Shown here: positions 12,002 to 22,664 of the stretch, piece by piece | Layout of the letters: each line of letters begins with the position of its first letter | How positions within the stretch are numbered: position 1 is the stretch's first letter | The notes under the pieces: generated by a model | The model's database searches: none | What the model was told of the DNA's origin: nothing | The model's input: only the letters and a program-made list of their open reading frames with translations | Assembly (NCBI GenBank): GCA_900660155.1 | Contig: CABFPE010000122.1 | Span: 837,993 to 901,992, forward strand | Origin: Hofstenia miamia | Lineage: Eukaryota > Xenacoelomorpha > Acoela > Hofsteniidae | Direction: 5' to 3' | Length of the DNA: 64,000 bases | Made by a program: the position numbers and the translations under genes

Positions 12002-13394
12002 CAATAATTTAGAGAAATTGTCAGGTTCATAGCCTTTTGTAGTATTAGCCTTGCCTCAATATAATGGAATGCATCCGCATTTCTCATTAAAATTCACTAT
12101 ATTTGTATAAAGTATCACATAATTTAAAAAATATTATCTAGTAATGTTTCTGTAATGTTTTTAGAATTTGCATAAATGTTTACACATGGAATTGTATTTA
12201 ATATGGAAACAGATGGTTTTGCGAGGGAAATATATTGCATAAACCAAAATTCTAAAAGTCAATCATTTAAAATATTACTGCAATAAATAGATATTCTCAT
12301 TAAATTTGTTTGATCGTTAACTTTGTACATTTTCACCCTGATTTATTGCGATATATTATATAGCATTTTTCAGGGTATTGATTCGCAGTAATCAAAATCA
12401 GAACTTTAATTTAAGCAAAGGCAACGTGTAAAGAACGGTACAGAAATATTTTTTAAAATGACTGTTGTTTTCATAGAAAGGAAGAAAGTGAAAATGGTAT
12501 TAAATAATTTTCTTAAAGGTTTGTAAGAAACTTTTATTAAAAATAATTGAAATAGAAAGACTAACAGGCAGAAAGGATGTGGGAGTTACAACCATTATAA
12601 AAAATGAGGGAAAATTAGAAGCATTGCTTAGATGTTTACAAAATTCAAAGGTTGCTGTGATATTTTCTAAGAACCCAAATGGTGTTGTGATATTTCATAA
12701 AAACAGGTTCGTTACAAGGATTTATTCAAAGAACCAGCGCATTAAAAGGCTAGATGGAAGTACTAGTGGGCAGATACAAAGTGGCGATTTGCTTAATTAT
12801 TTAAATATTAATAACTAGATTACATGAAAGAGATGAAATTTAGAATATCGAATTATCATTATTTTCAGAATTTTAAGAAATTGCAAATTATGAAGTAAAA
12901 CTAAAATGAAAAGCTTTTCAATTTCATTTCGTTATATTTGATTTTGAAATTATTCTTAAGGGTGTCCGAGTGTTATTGAAATATTGTTTTCTCCCTTACT
13001 ATGATTGGTTGAGTACATTCATCTTGCTAGATACATATTAATCCTAGTAATTTTTACCTTAAATGTAGGCTCGCCAATAGCAACCTCTATTGTGACTTTA
13101 AAGACACAACCCGTATGTGTCATTTTCAAACGTTATCCCCGGAAATTACTCAGATTAAGCTCTGTAGTCTTTTGTAAATGTACTCATGTGTAATGATAAA
13201 AACTGGTGTTAAGAATAAAATTCTTAGGTCGGAAGTATTTGAAAGTATTAAGTTCAATTTTTCAAAAGAACTACCGATTTAAAAATCAAATTCTCATCAT
13301 GGAAGGCGTAGAGTCAGAGTTCGTAGCTCTTAATTTTTTTTACGGAATCCATCACAGATTTTTAAAAAAAGATATTGAAAGTTTGAAAGATGTA

Positions 13395-14653
13395 CAGCCT
13401 TGAGCATAAAGCCCCGCATAAGATATAAAATATAAAATAACTGAATTTAATTAACAATAATGACTGAAACACCTACAAAGCAAAATTCAAATAGAGTACA
13501 CGGGTTCTTAGTATTTAATAGGGTATCCTATATTTTTTACAATAGCTTGTAGCTTCTTTGACTTCAATTTAAACACATTCGCAATGTAACCGTCGGGAAT
13601 TATAAGCAAATCTTCCTTGATTGATGGCCAAAGATCATTTATAACTGTAATTTTTGTTATTATTCACCATTCTCTTTAACTGATCCAGTATATTCTTAAT
13701 CAGATTGAGGTACAGAGAACTTGCTTCTCAGTCTGGCAGAAGCATAACTCCTTCTCCTTCCATAAATTCCATAACTTCCTTGGACTTATGACAAGGTGCG
13801 TTTTCTAGCTGCAGAAAGTCATCTTGATCCAGCATTGGTAGTACATGGGCCATCAAATATCATTATATTGCTTTCTATCCATCGCTTTATCCCCCTTTTC
13901 CAGAACTCGCAGCCCAGAACTCCATATTAATTTTGTTGACCAGGGATATTTGTAGCTAAATAAAGCAGCTTGAATCGATACACTTCACTCCTAGGTCTCC
14001 TGGCGAATTGCACTCATCTCGACTGAAATTGTATACGACTTTCACCGGAAAATACAACATTGCACCATTGTTTTTCAGGGTTATTAATTTTTTCACGATC
14101 CGAGAAAAATCTCGATTTGATATGATGCAAATTTAGGAGAGGTTTTTTGTAGCTGTGTCTACCAAATAGATCATATTTCTGTAAAATTCTGTGAATGCTT
14201 CCTAGTGAATAATTCTGACCATCACTCTAACTACTTTTCAATTGTCTGGGTGTCGTTTTTGGTTAAATTACAGACATCCTCCGTAATAGGGATCTGAACC
14301 TTTCTGTGGACTTTGCTGGATGCCATTCTGGTCTTACTCATTCAATTTGGCTTTAAGTTTTAAAAGCCGCTATAATGCACCTGACAGTAAATCTTGAGAT
14401 CATTAAATACTCCGCTATTTCTTTTTGAGACAGTCTAAACTTGACTTTTTGAATCACCTGTTTCTTGACATGATTTGGTGTAGATTTAAGTCCCATGTGT
14501 TCAAGAGTAAGCAGATTTGGCTGTGAGTCTTTCTTGGATAGGTTAGAAAAAATAGCTAGCTGTCGACAATTTAGGGCGGGTATATCATGATTAATGATTA
14601 TAATGTTTGAATGCATTTCAATGTTAGATGCGCGACTTTTATGTTCAAGACTG
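13395..14653 (-). mobile_element. Tc1-like transposon, full length but dead
   Basis: A 1259-bp element flanked by TA on each side (13393-13394, 14654-14655). Its inverted ends read CAGCCTTGAGCATAAAG at the left and, on the other strand, CAGTCTTGAACATAAAAG at the right. The minus-strand transposase remnant runs from an HTH (14490-14353, HVKKQVIQKVKF and KEIAEYLMISRFTVR) to the DDE domain. The second acidic motif survives as ENAPCHKSKEVMEF near 13790, with the usual D changed to E. The final motif reads NLIKNILDQLK, with the catalytic E changed to K. Several stops and frameshifts confirm inactivity. It sits inside copy 1 of the tandem duplication. Confidence 0.85.
14353..14616 (-). pseudogene. 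Tc1 transposase N-terminal HTH fragment
   Basis: The open frame includes a Tc1-type helix-turn-helix from about residue 40 on (HMGLKSTPNHVKKQVIQ, then LSQKEIAEYLMISRFTVR). The first ~40 residues come from the element's 5' region and look non-coding. The frame ends before the catalytic domain, which continues in other frames further down the minus strand. Confidence 0.65.
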
Positions 14654-14763
14654 TATATTTGCTTAAAACTTTAAAAGTAAGAAACTAAAATATTATTTAA
14701 ATTAGTGTACATAATTTTTATAAGAAAGGTCTTTTTTCATAAAATAACACCTTGTATTTCAAA

Positions 14764-16120
14764 AAAACATTATCTAGTAATGTTTCTGTAATGTTTTTTA
14801 GAATTGGCATAAATGTTTACATATTTAATATGGAAACAAATGGCCTTGGAGGGAAATATATTGCATAGGACCTAAACCAAAATGCTAAAAGTCAATCTTT
14901 TAAAATATTACTGCAATAAATATACTTATATTCTAATTAAATTTGCTTAGTGGTTAGTTTTGTACATTTTCACACTGATTTACTGCTATATATTATATAA
15001 AATTTTTCAGGGTATTGATTTGCAGGAATCCAAATCAGAAATTTATTTTAAGCAAATGCAACGTGTAAAGAACGTTACAGAAATATTTTAAAAAATGACT
15101 GTTGTTATCATAAGAAGGAAGAAATTGAAAGTGGTATTTACAAACTTTCTTAAAGATTTTTAAGAAACTTTCGCTTATGTGATTTTATTAAAACATATTA
15201 AAATAGAAAGGCCAAAAAGCAGGAGGGATATGAGAACCACAACCATTATGATAAATGAGGGAAAGTTAGAAACGTTGCTTAGACTTCTTTAAAATTCAAA
15301 GGTTGCTATGACATTTTCTAAAAACAAATTTGTTACAAGAATATATTCAAAGAATCATCGCATTAATAGGCTACATGCAGGTACCAGTGGGCAGACACAA
15401 AGTGGCAATTTGATTAATTATTTAAATTTAAATTATCTATTTTGCATGAAAGAGCTGAAAATCGAATTTTTTAGTTGTTTTTTCAAATTTTTCAAGTCAC
15501 TATACCTTTCGTGTAAAATGGCATTTCTTCAACTCAGATGCAACCAGGACAAAGTCGACAAGAGGTCCAAAATAAGATTAGGAAGTACCAGATATTTTTT
15601 ATATTTTCTACCAAAAAAGCCCTAGAATAAAACGAAAGTAAATGGTTTTAAATTCCTTTGTTATGGTCTTTGAGTTAACGGTTAAACCTAAAATCCCAGA
15701 ATGACTATAAAATCACAACAAGTATACGTCAGTTTCAACCGTTATCTCTCGAAATTATTCAGAATCTCTTTAGTGTATGGTAAATGTACTCACGTGTAGT
15801 GATGAAAATTGGTTTTAAGAATAAAATTCTTATGTCGGAAGTATTTGAAAGTATTAAATTCTATTTTTCAAAAGAAATACCGATTTAAAAAATCAAATTC
15901 ACCTCATGGAAGGCGTAAACTCAAAGATTGTGGCTCATAAATTTTTTATGGAAGCCATCAGATTTTTAAAAAATGATATTGAAAGCTTAGTAGGATACCT
16001 GTATATAAAAGCAATATATTTGCTTAAAAATTTCAAAAGTAAAAACATAAAACATTACTTAAATCAGTGTACATAATTTCATTTGGGGAAGGTCTTTGCT
16101 TATAAAATAATACTTTGTAT
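14764..16120. repeat. Tandem duplication, copy 2 (uninterrupted)
   Basis: The second copy of the ~1.36-kb unit. It aligns along its whole length with 12126-13394 plus 14654-14758, apart from small indels, and keeps an uninterrupted junction at about 15985-16018 where copy 1 has the Tc1 element. It therefore serves as the empty site. The ORF at 15308-15625 is not preserved in copy 1. Confidence 0.75.
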
Positions 16121-17514
16121 GGTAGACACCAAGTGAAACAGAGGTGGTTGTAAACGGTCTCTTTGTCTTTGAGGCAGTATTTTGAATTCCTTTTATAAAG
16201 TAAGTGAGCAACAGCTGACTAATACTGTTTCTTAAATTCATTGACTGAGATAATTGTCATGATTTCGAATGAATTTTATTTATTTTGGTCAAGACATAAA
16301 TCGAAGTTAACACAGCAGCCACAGTTTAAATTATACTAATTTCTTTTGTGCTAAGTTAATTTTATACAATTTTATTTGAATTGTGTTGTAATCAGCATCC
16401 TAAAAACGGGAAACACAACTTAAATAATGAAAAAATAGGCTTTCCTTACTCCGAACGAGGGCGAAACGGTTGCTTATTTTAAACATGTTTATGTGGTTAT
16501 AATTACACGAAGAAAACTATAAAGGACAGTGGGGCAAAGATGTGTTAGCTCAAGCTGTGAGAGAATAGAACAGCACAGTAAGTATACTCTTGAAGCTACT
16601 AGTTGGTTACTTCTATAGTGGCGTAACCAGAAAATTCTGGTGGTGGGGACTTTCTTGAAAAATGCAATTCGAAATCCGATTATAGACTCGTGACCCAATA
16701 TATCCATATCCATGGTACCTCTTTGGCAACACCCCTCTGCTGCTTTGACGTATCTAATTTTCACTGCATTACAACTTCAGTTATTGACAAAACGTATCAT
16801 TATTGTTGTCGAAAGATGATTTCTTTTATCCGAATGTGATTTTTTGTAGTTCAAATATAATAATTTTTTGTAAAGAACAAAAAACTGAACTTGGGAGAAT
16901 TTTTAAAATCATGGAATTTAAAGAGAGTGGGCGAGAGAAGTTCGGTCATTGGTGGTTGTTACTTTAGAAAAGAAATCAGACACTTACTCTTCATTTCACT
17001 GGGAACATCTCTGCGGACAGGAACCAAATATTCAACTGAAGTCAAATCAGTCAATATTTTTCGGATTTAGACAGATTCTGAAAAGAAGTGGGTTCTATGA
17101 TTTTTCTACAAGGAGAATGCACTCAGTTCTCCTGTAGCTTCATCTGTGTTTTGGCAACTTCCATAAAATTTTTATAAAGCACTATTAAATTTATAATTAA
17201 TTAATCGTTATTGTTTCACCGAAAGTTAAGTTGCTTCAAGGCAATAATATTACAATTGTAATGCATTGTTTGAACAGTGTTAAATTGATTCATATTAAGT
17301 GCTAATACAATTTTTGTTAAATGTGTTAAACAAACTTCTAACGTCTGTGCTTAAAACATGCTACCAAAAGTACCTACTCGCAACAAAATGTTTAAGTAGC
17401 CAATAGTTCGACGTAAATTTCGTACGCAATATTTCTACTCATTGGCCAATAGTGTAGTCTGTTTGTTCCTGATGCAAAATTATTCATTCATATTCACAAA
17501 TTTATAGTTGAATC
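16121..17514. other. Non-coding stretch and upstream region of the peptidase gene
   Basis: No supported gene. Near 17397-17410 and 17441-17455 two similar CCAAT-containing pieces (gccaatagt) lie about 60-115 bp upstream of the peptidase ATG and may be promoter CCAAT boxes; that is inference. A lone hAT-like end (agtggcgtaaccag) lies near 16618. Confidence 0.35.
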
Positions 17515-19677
17515 ATGTTGATATTTGCGTATCTCTTAGCATGCGCAATAATCATTGTGGAATCTACGGATCAGACATGTAGGACTAACTATTCTGCTGA
17601 TGTTATCATTCCAGATAATTGCATTGAAGAGTTTCGATCTAATCCTGCGTTGGCTATTCAATGTTTCCCTAAATTCAATGATGTTACAATAAGTAATTTA
17701 AAGAGTGCTATAGATTGTGCTTTGGAATTTCTTAGAATAAATTTTCATAGTCTATGCAAAAGAATAGAAAGAGAAGTGACTTGGAGTACGGTATTCGAAT
17801 CAATGGAAACTTATAATGCACCCTTAGAATATACATTTACATTTTTACAGGAATTGCACAGCCTTTATAACAGTGAAGAAGTTCAATCTCTTATTGAGGA
17901 TGAATTATCAACGTTAGCGAACCTAACAAGTGAGATTGCTACAAGCAGATGTTTATTTAATGCCACAAAAATGCTACGAGAGAAAAAACACGAATTTTCC
18001 ATGGTGAAACAAAGAATAATTGAAGCTAGCTACAACAGTTTTATTGAATCAGGTATAGAACTTCCACGTGATCAGCAATTACGCTTAAAAGATATTGAAG
18101 TCGCATTGGGTAAGTGTACTCTTCGATTTCAAACGAATGTTATGAAATCAACAGGACAGTTTGACCTTCTATTGCAAACCCAAGAGAAAGTGAAAGGGTT
18201 GCCCCAATACTTACTTCGAATAATGTACAGGAAAGCAGTTGCAAAATACAATGTTACGGGTTCTACAATAGGTGGTCCTTGGTTAGTTACGCTTGATAAC
18301 ACTGTGGCTTTCCCCGTGTTGATGTTTGCAGACGATAGAAGTTTAAGGGAAAAGGTGTATATGCGTTCTATTAAAATTGCAGGGGAAGAACCTTATGACA
18401 ATTCGCCAGTCATTGAAGAAATGCGGTCTCTGTATCAAGAGAAAGCAGCATTACTAGGATATTCATCATATACCGAGTTTTCTCTGAGTCATAAAATGGC
18501 AGCAAACTACAGCAATGTCATGAAATTTATAGAAAAGCTCTCGAAATGCTCTTTTAAAAAAGCCCATGAGGAAATTAAGATGCTAAAGGATTTTGCGTTG
18601 GAAAAAGACAATGTAATTCTAAAGCCTTGGGACCTATCATACTATTTGAGAAAATTCAAGGAAGATGAATTTAAAATTTCAAAAGAGGAAATCAAAGGAT
18701 ATTTTCCTAAGACCTTTGTCATTGAAGAAATGTTGGATTTCTTAAGTGGAATGTACAATATTAAAATAGTTGAGTCAACTCATGACTATCAGACATATAG
18801 CCCTGATGTCAAACTTTATGACATATTCAACAACTCAAATACGTATTTGGGGTCGTTTTATTTTGACATTATAAGTAGGCCTGGAAGAAAACAGGATGGT
18901 TCTTGGATGTCTGTTTTTCAAACAAAGTCAGAAGTATTACATCATCATCCAATTTCATTTTTATCCTCAAATACTGATACATCTGAAACATTTAATTTGG
19001 GAGACATCTCAACCATTTTTCATGAAATGGGTCATACACTCCAAGCTCTTCTAACCAAAGTAAAGTATAGTCAAGCATCGGGAATAAATCTTATTGAATG
19101 GGATGCCGTTGAATTTCCAAGCCAATATCTTGAGGCTTTTATAAAGAAAGTCGAAATTGTATCATTGTTAAGTAGCCATGTTAATACTAGCAAAAAAATC
19201 GGAAATACACTTCTTCAAAATTATTTGGAAGGCCAAAAATCATTTTCTGGTCTTGATTTGATGACACAATTGAAACTGTCTGCATTTGATTTGGAAGTTT
19301 TTAGGCAACATAATAAATCATGGTATGAAATATTAAAGAATATCTCAGTTACATACTCTACTGGACTTGATTCGACGGAGTACGGAAACCTGTTTCCTTG
19401 CTCATTTTCCCATATTTTTGGTGGAGGTTACACAGCAGGCTATTATTCTTATAAATGGGCAGAAGTGATGGCGTTGGATGCAGCTGATTATGTCCTAAGC
19501 AAATACGGTACACCAGAGTTTAAGGAAAGAGCTCTACATTTTAAGAAAACTATTCTTGAAACTGGAGGCAGTCGCTCAGCGGCTGAAAGTTTTCGGGAAT
19601 TTAGAGGACGAGACCCATCTGAGGATGCGTTGATGCGTCACTATGGAATTCTGGATCGTTGTCATAATTATTCATGA
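17515..19677 (+). CDS. Secreted oligopeptidase-A-like M3 metallopeptidase (intronless)
   Basis: A single 720-codon frame encodes a zinc endopeptidase of family M3A, which cleaves short peptides inside a deep channel. Residues 1-17 look like a signal peptide (MLIFAYLLACAIIIVES). The zinc site is HEMGH at 503-507; the third ligand is Glu533 in WDAVEFPSQ. The spacing is the OpdA/PrlC one, a residue longer than in thimet oligopeptidase. The substrate loop HIFGGGYTAGYYSYKW spans 633-648, and the C-terminus FRGRDPSEDALMRHYGI is typical of OpdA. Length fits (E. coli OpdA is 680 aa) plus a signal and short Cys-rich start. At least ten N-X-S/T sites and several N-terminal cysteines fit the secretory pathway, whereas known OpdA enzymes are cytosolic or organellar. 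No intron is present although neighbours are spliced. All catalytic residues are kept, so it is probably active. Retrogene or lateral origin is open. Confidence 0.92.
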   Translation: MLIFAYLLACAIIIVESTDQTCRTNYSADVIIPDNCIEEFRSNPALAIQCFPKFNDVTISNLKSAIDCALEFLRINFHSLCKRIEREVTWSTVFESMETYNAPLEYTFTFLQELHSLYNSEEVQSLIEDELSTLANLTSEIATSRCLFNATKMLREKKHEFSMVKQRIIEASYNSFIESGIELPRDQQLRLKDIEVALGKCTLRFQTNVMKSTGQFDLLLQTQEKVKGLPQYLLRIMYRKAVAKYNVTGSTIGGPWLVTLDNTVAFPVLMFADDRSLREKVYMRSIKIAGEEPYDNSPVIEEMRSLYQEKAALLGYSSYTEFSLSHKMAANYSNVMKFIEKLSKCSFKKAHEEIKMLKDFALEKDNVILKPWDLSYYLRKFKEDEFKISKEEIKGYFPKTFVIEEMLDFLSGMYNIKIVESTHDYQTYSPDVKLYDIFNNSNTYLGSFYFDIISRPGRKQDGSWMSVFQTKSEVLHHHPISFLSSNTDTSETFNLGDISTIFHEMGHTLQALLTKVKYSQASGINLIEWDAVEFPSQYLEAFIKKVEIVSLLSSHVNTSKKIGNTLLQNYLEGQKSFSGLDLMTQLKLSAFDLEVFRQHNKSWYEILKNISVTYSTGLDSTEYGNLFPCSFSHIFGGGYTAGYYSYKWAEVMALDAADYVLSKYGTPEFKERALHFKKTILETGGSRSAAESFREFRGRDPSEDALMRHYGILDRCHNYS

Positions 19678-21447
19678 TTTATTAATTTATGCGAATCGCA
19701 ATTTATTGACCTTTGTAATTGATTTTGTATTCGACAAAGAAATTCAGATTTTAATTTTTTTGTTTTAGACATCTAAGGACAAATTAGCTTATGTTCTCCT
19801 GAAAAGAAACATACTTTGTCTTTTTATTTAGTAAATACGAAATGTATTCTAAATTTGTTGAATTATATACATATATTATTATATTGTTAATATACATATA
19901 TTTAAATACTAGAGACGTTTGTAGAGTATAGTTTAGCATAAAATGTACCTAACCGCTATTATATACATTAAATATAGAGCATATACAATTACATACCTTC
20001 CAAATATTTCTATGAAATACTTCATATATATTTTACGATACTAATGGACTGGTATTTGTATTAGAGATATAATGTGCTCAAAAATATCAAAGTACTCGTA
20101 TAATTTTAGAGCAGTGGGGTTGCAGACATTTTTTTATAAGAACCAGGAAAACATTGTTCATGCATATTTTTAATAAAAATATAGTTCCTACTTTGCTTCT
20201 ATCTATCATTCTATATATAAAATTGTTGTTATAAGAGATAATGTTGTTTTGACTGACACTGACAACTCAATTTTGAGTCAGCCATGAGGTCACAATTAAG
20301 TTTTAATACTATTGGCATAACCAGACATTGTCAAAGGCTGCTGTTCTTTTCGAGAAAACTCAAATGTAGTAAAAGGGAAATGAGAAAGAGTATGTAATAT
20401 ATTTTGGAAATAATTTCTTAAGAATTTTTTAGAGGCAAATGTGAACTAATAAACATTACTATAGTTATAGGGTGCACTATATAGCAAGCATTAGAATTAT
20501 GATATGCAGCAGCATGTATTGCCTATTGAAATCGAAGTAAATTGAGTTTCAGTTTCTGTCCTAATATTTTCGAGAGATTCAATACATTGTTCATTGCTTT
20601 GAGATTCATTGCTATTCTGACAAATTTGTCTATGTTCTTCCAGATTCACATATTTTTATAGTCAAAGTTGGTATAGCTAAAGTTTAACTAGACTGCATAG
20701 ACTTAAAGAAGCGTCGTATATCCATTGCTAAAATTCAACGAGCATGACAACCACAACAAAACAATAAACAACAACTGCAGTAACTTCTGAAATGCTGCAA
20801 ATTCAAATAATACTGTTAATTGTCTACCTGAAGCAATCAGTGTTTAGTAATGAAGCTAGCTTTCGTACCGTGTCTATGTACGAATTACTGCTGAAATGAG
20901 TAAATCATTGCAAACATAGAACATAGAAGCACATGAGCTATTTGCATGACTGCGCACTATGGCATTTATCACTGCACAATATTAATTTATTACTCGGTAT
21001 TTTTGAACCCTGATTAATGCAGTAAAATTAGATTGCAAATCTTTAGCGATAACCACAAGAAAAATCATATATTCATCTACTGCGGACAGTAATGAATTTT
21101 AATAAACCATAGAAATTATTATTATGCAGGCTGCTAACATTTAATAGTGTATTTAAGTGGGAATACCTTACAAATAGTTTTTTATAAAATGTCATGTATT
21201 GGGGAGAGAGGTGCAAATTGCACCTTCAAATTTGACAGGGAAGCTCTTTTAATATAGAACATTCAATACCCGCAGTGATGTTGCAAATTTACAACATATT
21301 TTTCCTGACGTCAACCTTTTTCAATACAAGGAGGTCAGCAAAATATGCTACTTCTTATAAGAGTTTACTGATGGAGTGAATCGATGAAATTTTGTCCTAT
21401 TTTTTACCTGTTATATACATTGTACTGCACAGTAACTTTGTTCTCCC
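19678..21447. other. 3' flank of peptidase gene and AT-rich stretch
   Basis: No further gene recognised. A possible AATAAA signal is seen only about 500 bp downstream of the stop (near 20172), so the poly(A) site is not obvious. Confidence 0.35.
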
Positions 21448-21734
21448 CAGAGATGGACACGACTGAATCTTTCCGGCTCGGCCCGGCCCGTAAACTATTA
21501 TTTCAAGCCCGTGTTGGAATTTTTGTAGCTGATTTTCGGCCAGTCAAACTTTATTGATCTATTTCAATACATTAATTTTTGGCTGCAGCATTAAGTCAAA
21601 TTTGACTACAATCTCTTTCTAACAAAGCAGAAGTTGCTTGGGTGGCATATATTTTCAATGTAGCGTTGCACAAAGTTGGGCCCGTTTTTTGTCCGCAATT
21701 TCCTAAATCTTGGGCGTGCCCGTGTCCATCTCTG
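21448..21734. mobile_element. hAT-type MITE (287 bp)
   Basis: The left end CAGAGATGGACACG has its exact complement CGTGTCCATCTCTG at the right end. Flanking 8-mers gttctccc and gttccctt match at 5 of 8, compatible with an old hAT duplication. GC-rich blocks (cggctcggcccggcccg) sit just inside the left end. No coding capacity. Confidence 0.6.
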
Positions 21735-22383
21735 GTTCCCTTGTGCTACAAAATTGTAACGAAAAATGTATTATAGGGAATAAAAATTTCAGTATAGAAA
21801 TATGTTAGTACTACCCCCTAACAAAATGCCGGAAAAATTTTTTGGCCGAAGATATTGAGACAATTTTTTCAGTAAATGGAAAAAACTAAGTTTCACGGAA
21901 TGAAAATTTCCATGTGCATTCAGCTAATCACAATTTTACAACTTCCCAAAAAAAATAGGTTAAACCAAAGAACACTCAAGAAGCGCAAAACGTTGCCAAC
22001 TAGCTCAATTTTCTCAAATGCTAATTATCCATTACATTATACAATATATGCAAATATCTTTATGTATGTATACATATATATTATATATATATGTGTGTGT
22101 ATATATATATAGGTTTGTTTTCAAAAGCCTTTCAGTTATAAAATGAGACGAAACAAACACATCAATCAATTACGCAATAACGGTAAATTTTGTAGTTCAT
22201 ATATAATGGCAAATCAAACGTTCATGTGATATAATAGTCAGAATTCATTTTACAAATAAGATATTGACTGTGCTTTTTTTTAATGTCACGCTCGTGCATA
22301 TTATATACTCGCCTTTATTGCTGATTCACACATGTTTCTCTTATGTCATGGAAACCACAGTTTTAATGAGGTATGTATTTCAG
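21735..22383. other. AT-rich stretch with TA/TG microsatellite
   Basis: Contains an alternating TA/TG run at about 22070-22110. The chance ORF at 21876-22112 ends inside it and is not credible. An earlier P450 exon would be expected in or before this stretch, but I could not recognise one. Confidence 0.35.
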
Positions 22384-22664
22384 TTACAAGGATGCAAAAG
22401 ATGTCATAGAAAAAGCAAAGGTTTTCTATTCCTATATAACTAAAAGACAATTGCCCTATTGCTATATGAGCTGTAACGAGAAAAATTTGCTGACTCGCAT
22501 TGATGAAGCCCACGAATTTTTGGGTGATATATTTTCTGTGAACTTTTCGAATAATCAACAAATTATTTTCTTATGCGGTGATTTTATTAGAAAATTTGGC
22601 AAACATCCTGCACTAAGTGGTCGTCCTACAATCGGTTCAGTAACACAATTTTCTCATGACACAG
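22384..22664 (+). CDS. P450 exon a
   Basis: The acceptor is gtatgtatttcag before 22384 and the donor is CACAG|gtcagc at 22665. The frame is open throughout. The start phase (2) shows that an upstream exon exists. The stretch LGDIFSVNFSNNQQIIFLCG then HPALSGRP matches the P450 consensus GDIFSLxLG..VVLND...F..RP. Confidence 0.65.

Larger units (their letters stand above)
12126..14758. repeat. Tandem duplication, copy 1 (interrupted by Tc1)
   Basis: This is the first of two adjacent direct copies of a roughly 1.36-kb unit. It starts with a block around tatctagtaatgtttctgt and ends with cataaaataacaccttgtat. Inside the unit the match to copy 2 breaks at 13393 and resumes at 14654, exactly the borders of a Tc1 insertion. 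Short ORFs at 12579-12818 and 13206-13403 have damaged counterparts in copy 2 and resemble no known protein, so I do not call them genes. Confidence 0.75.
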
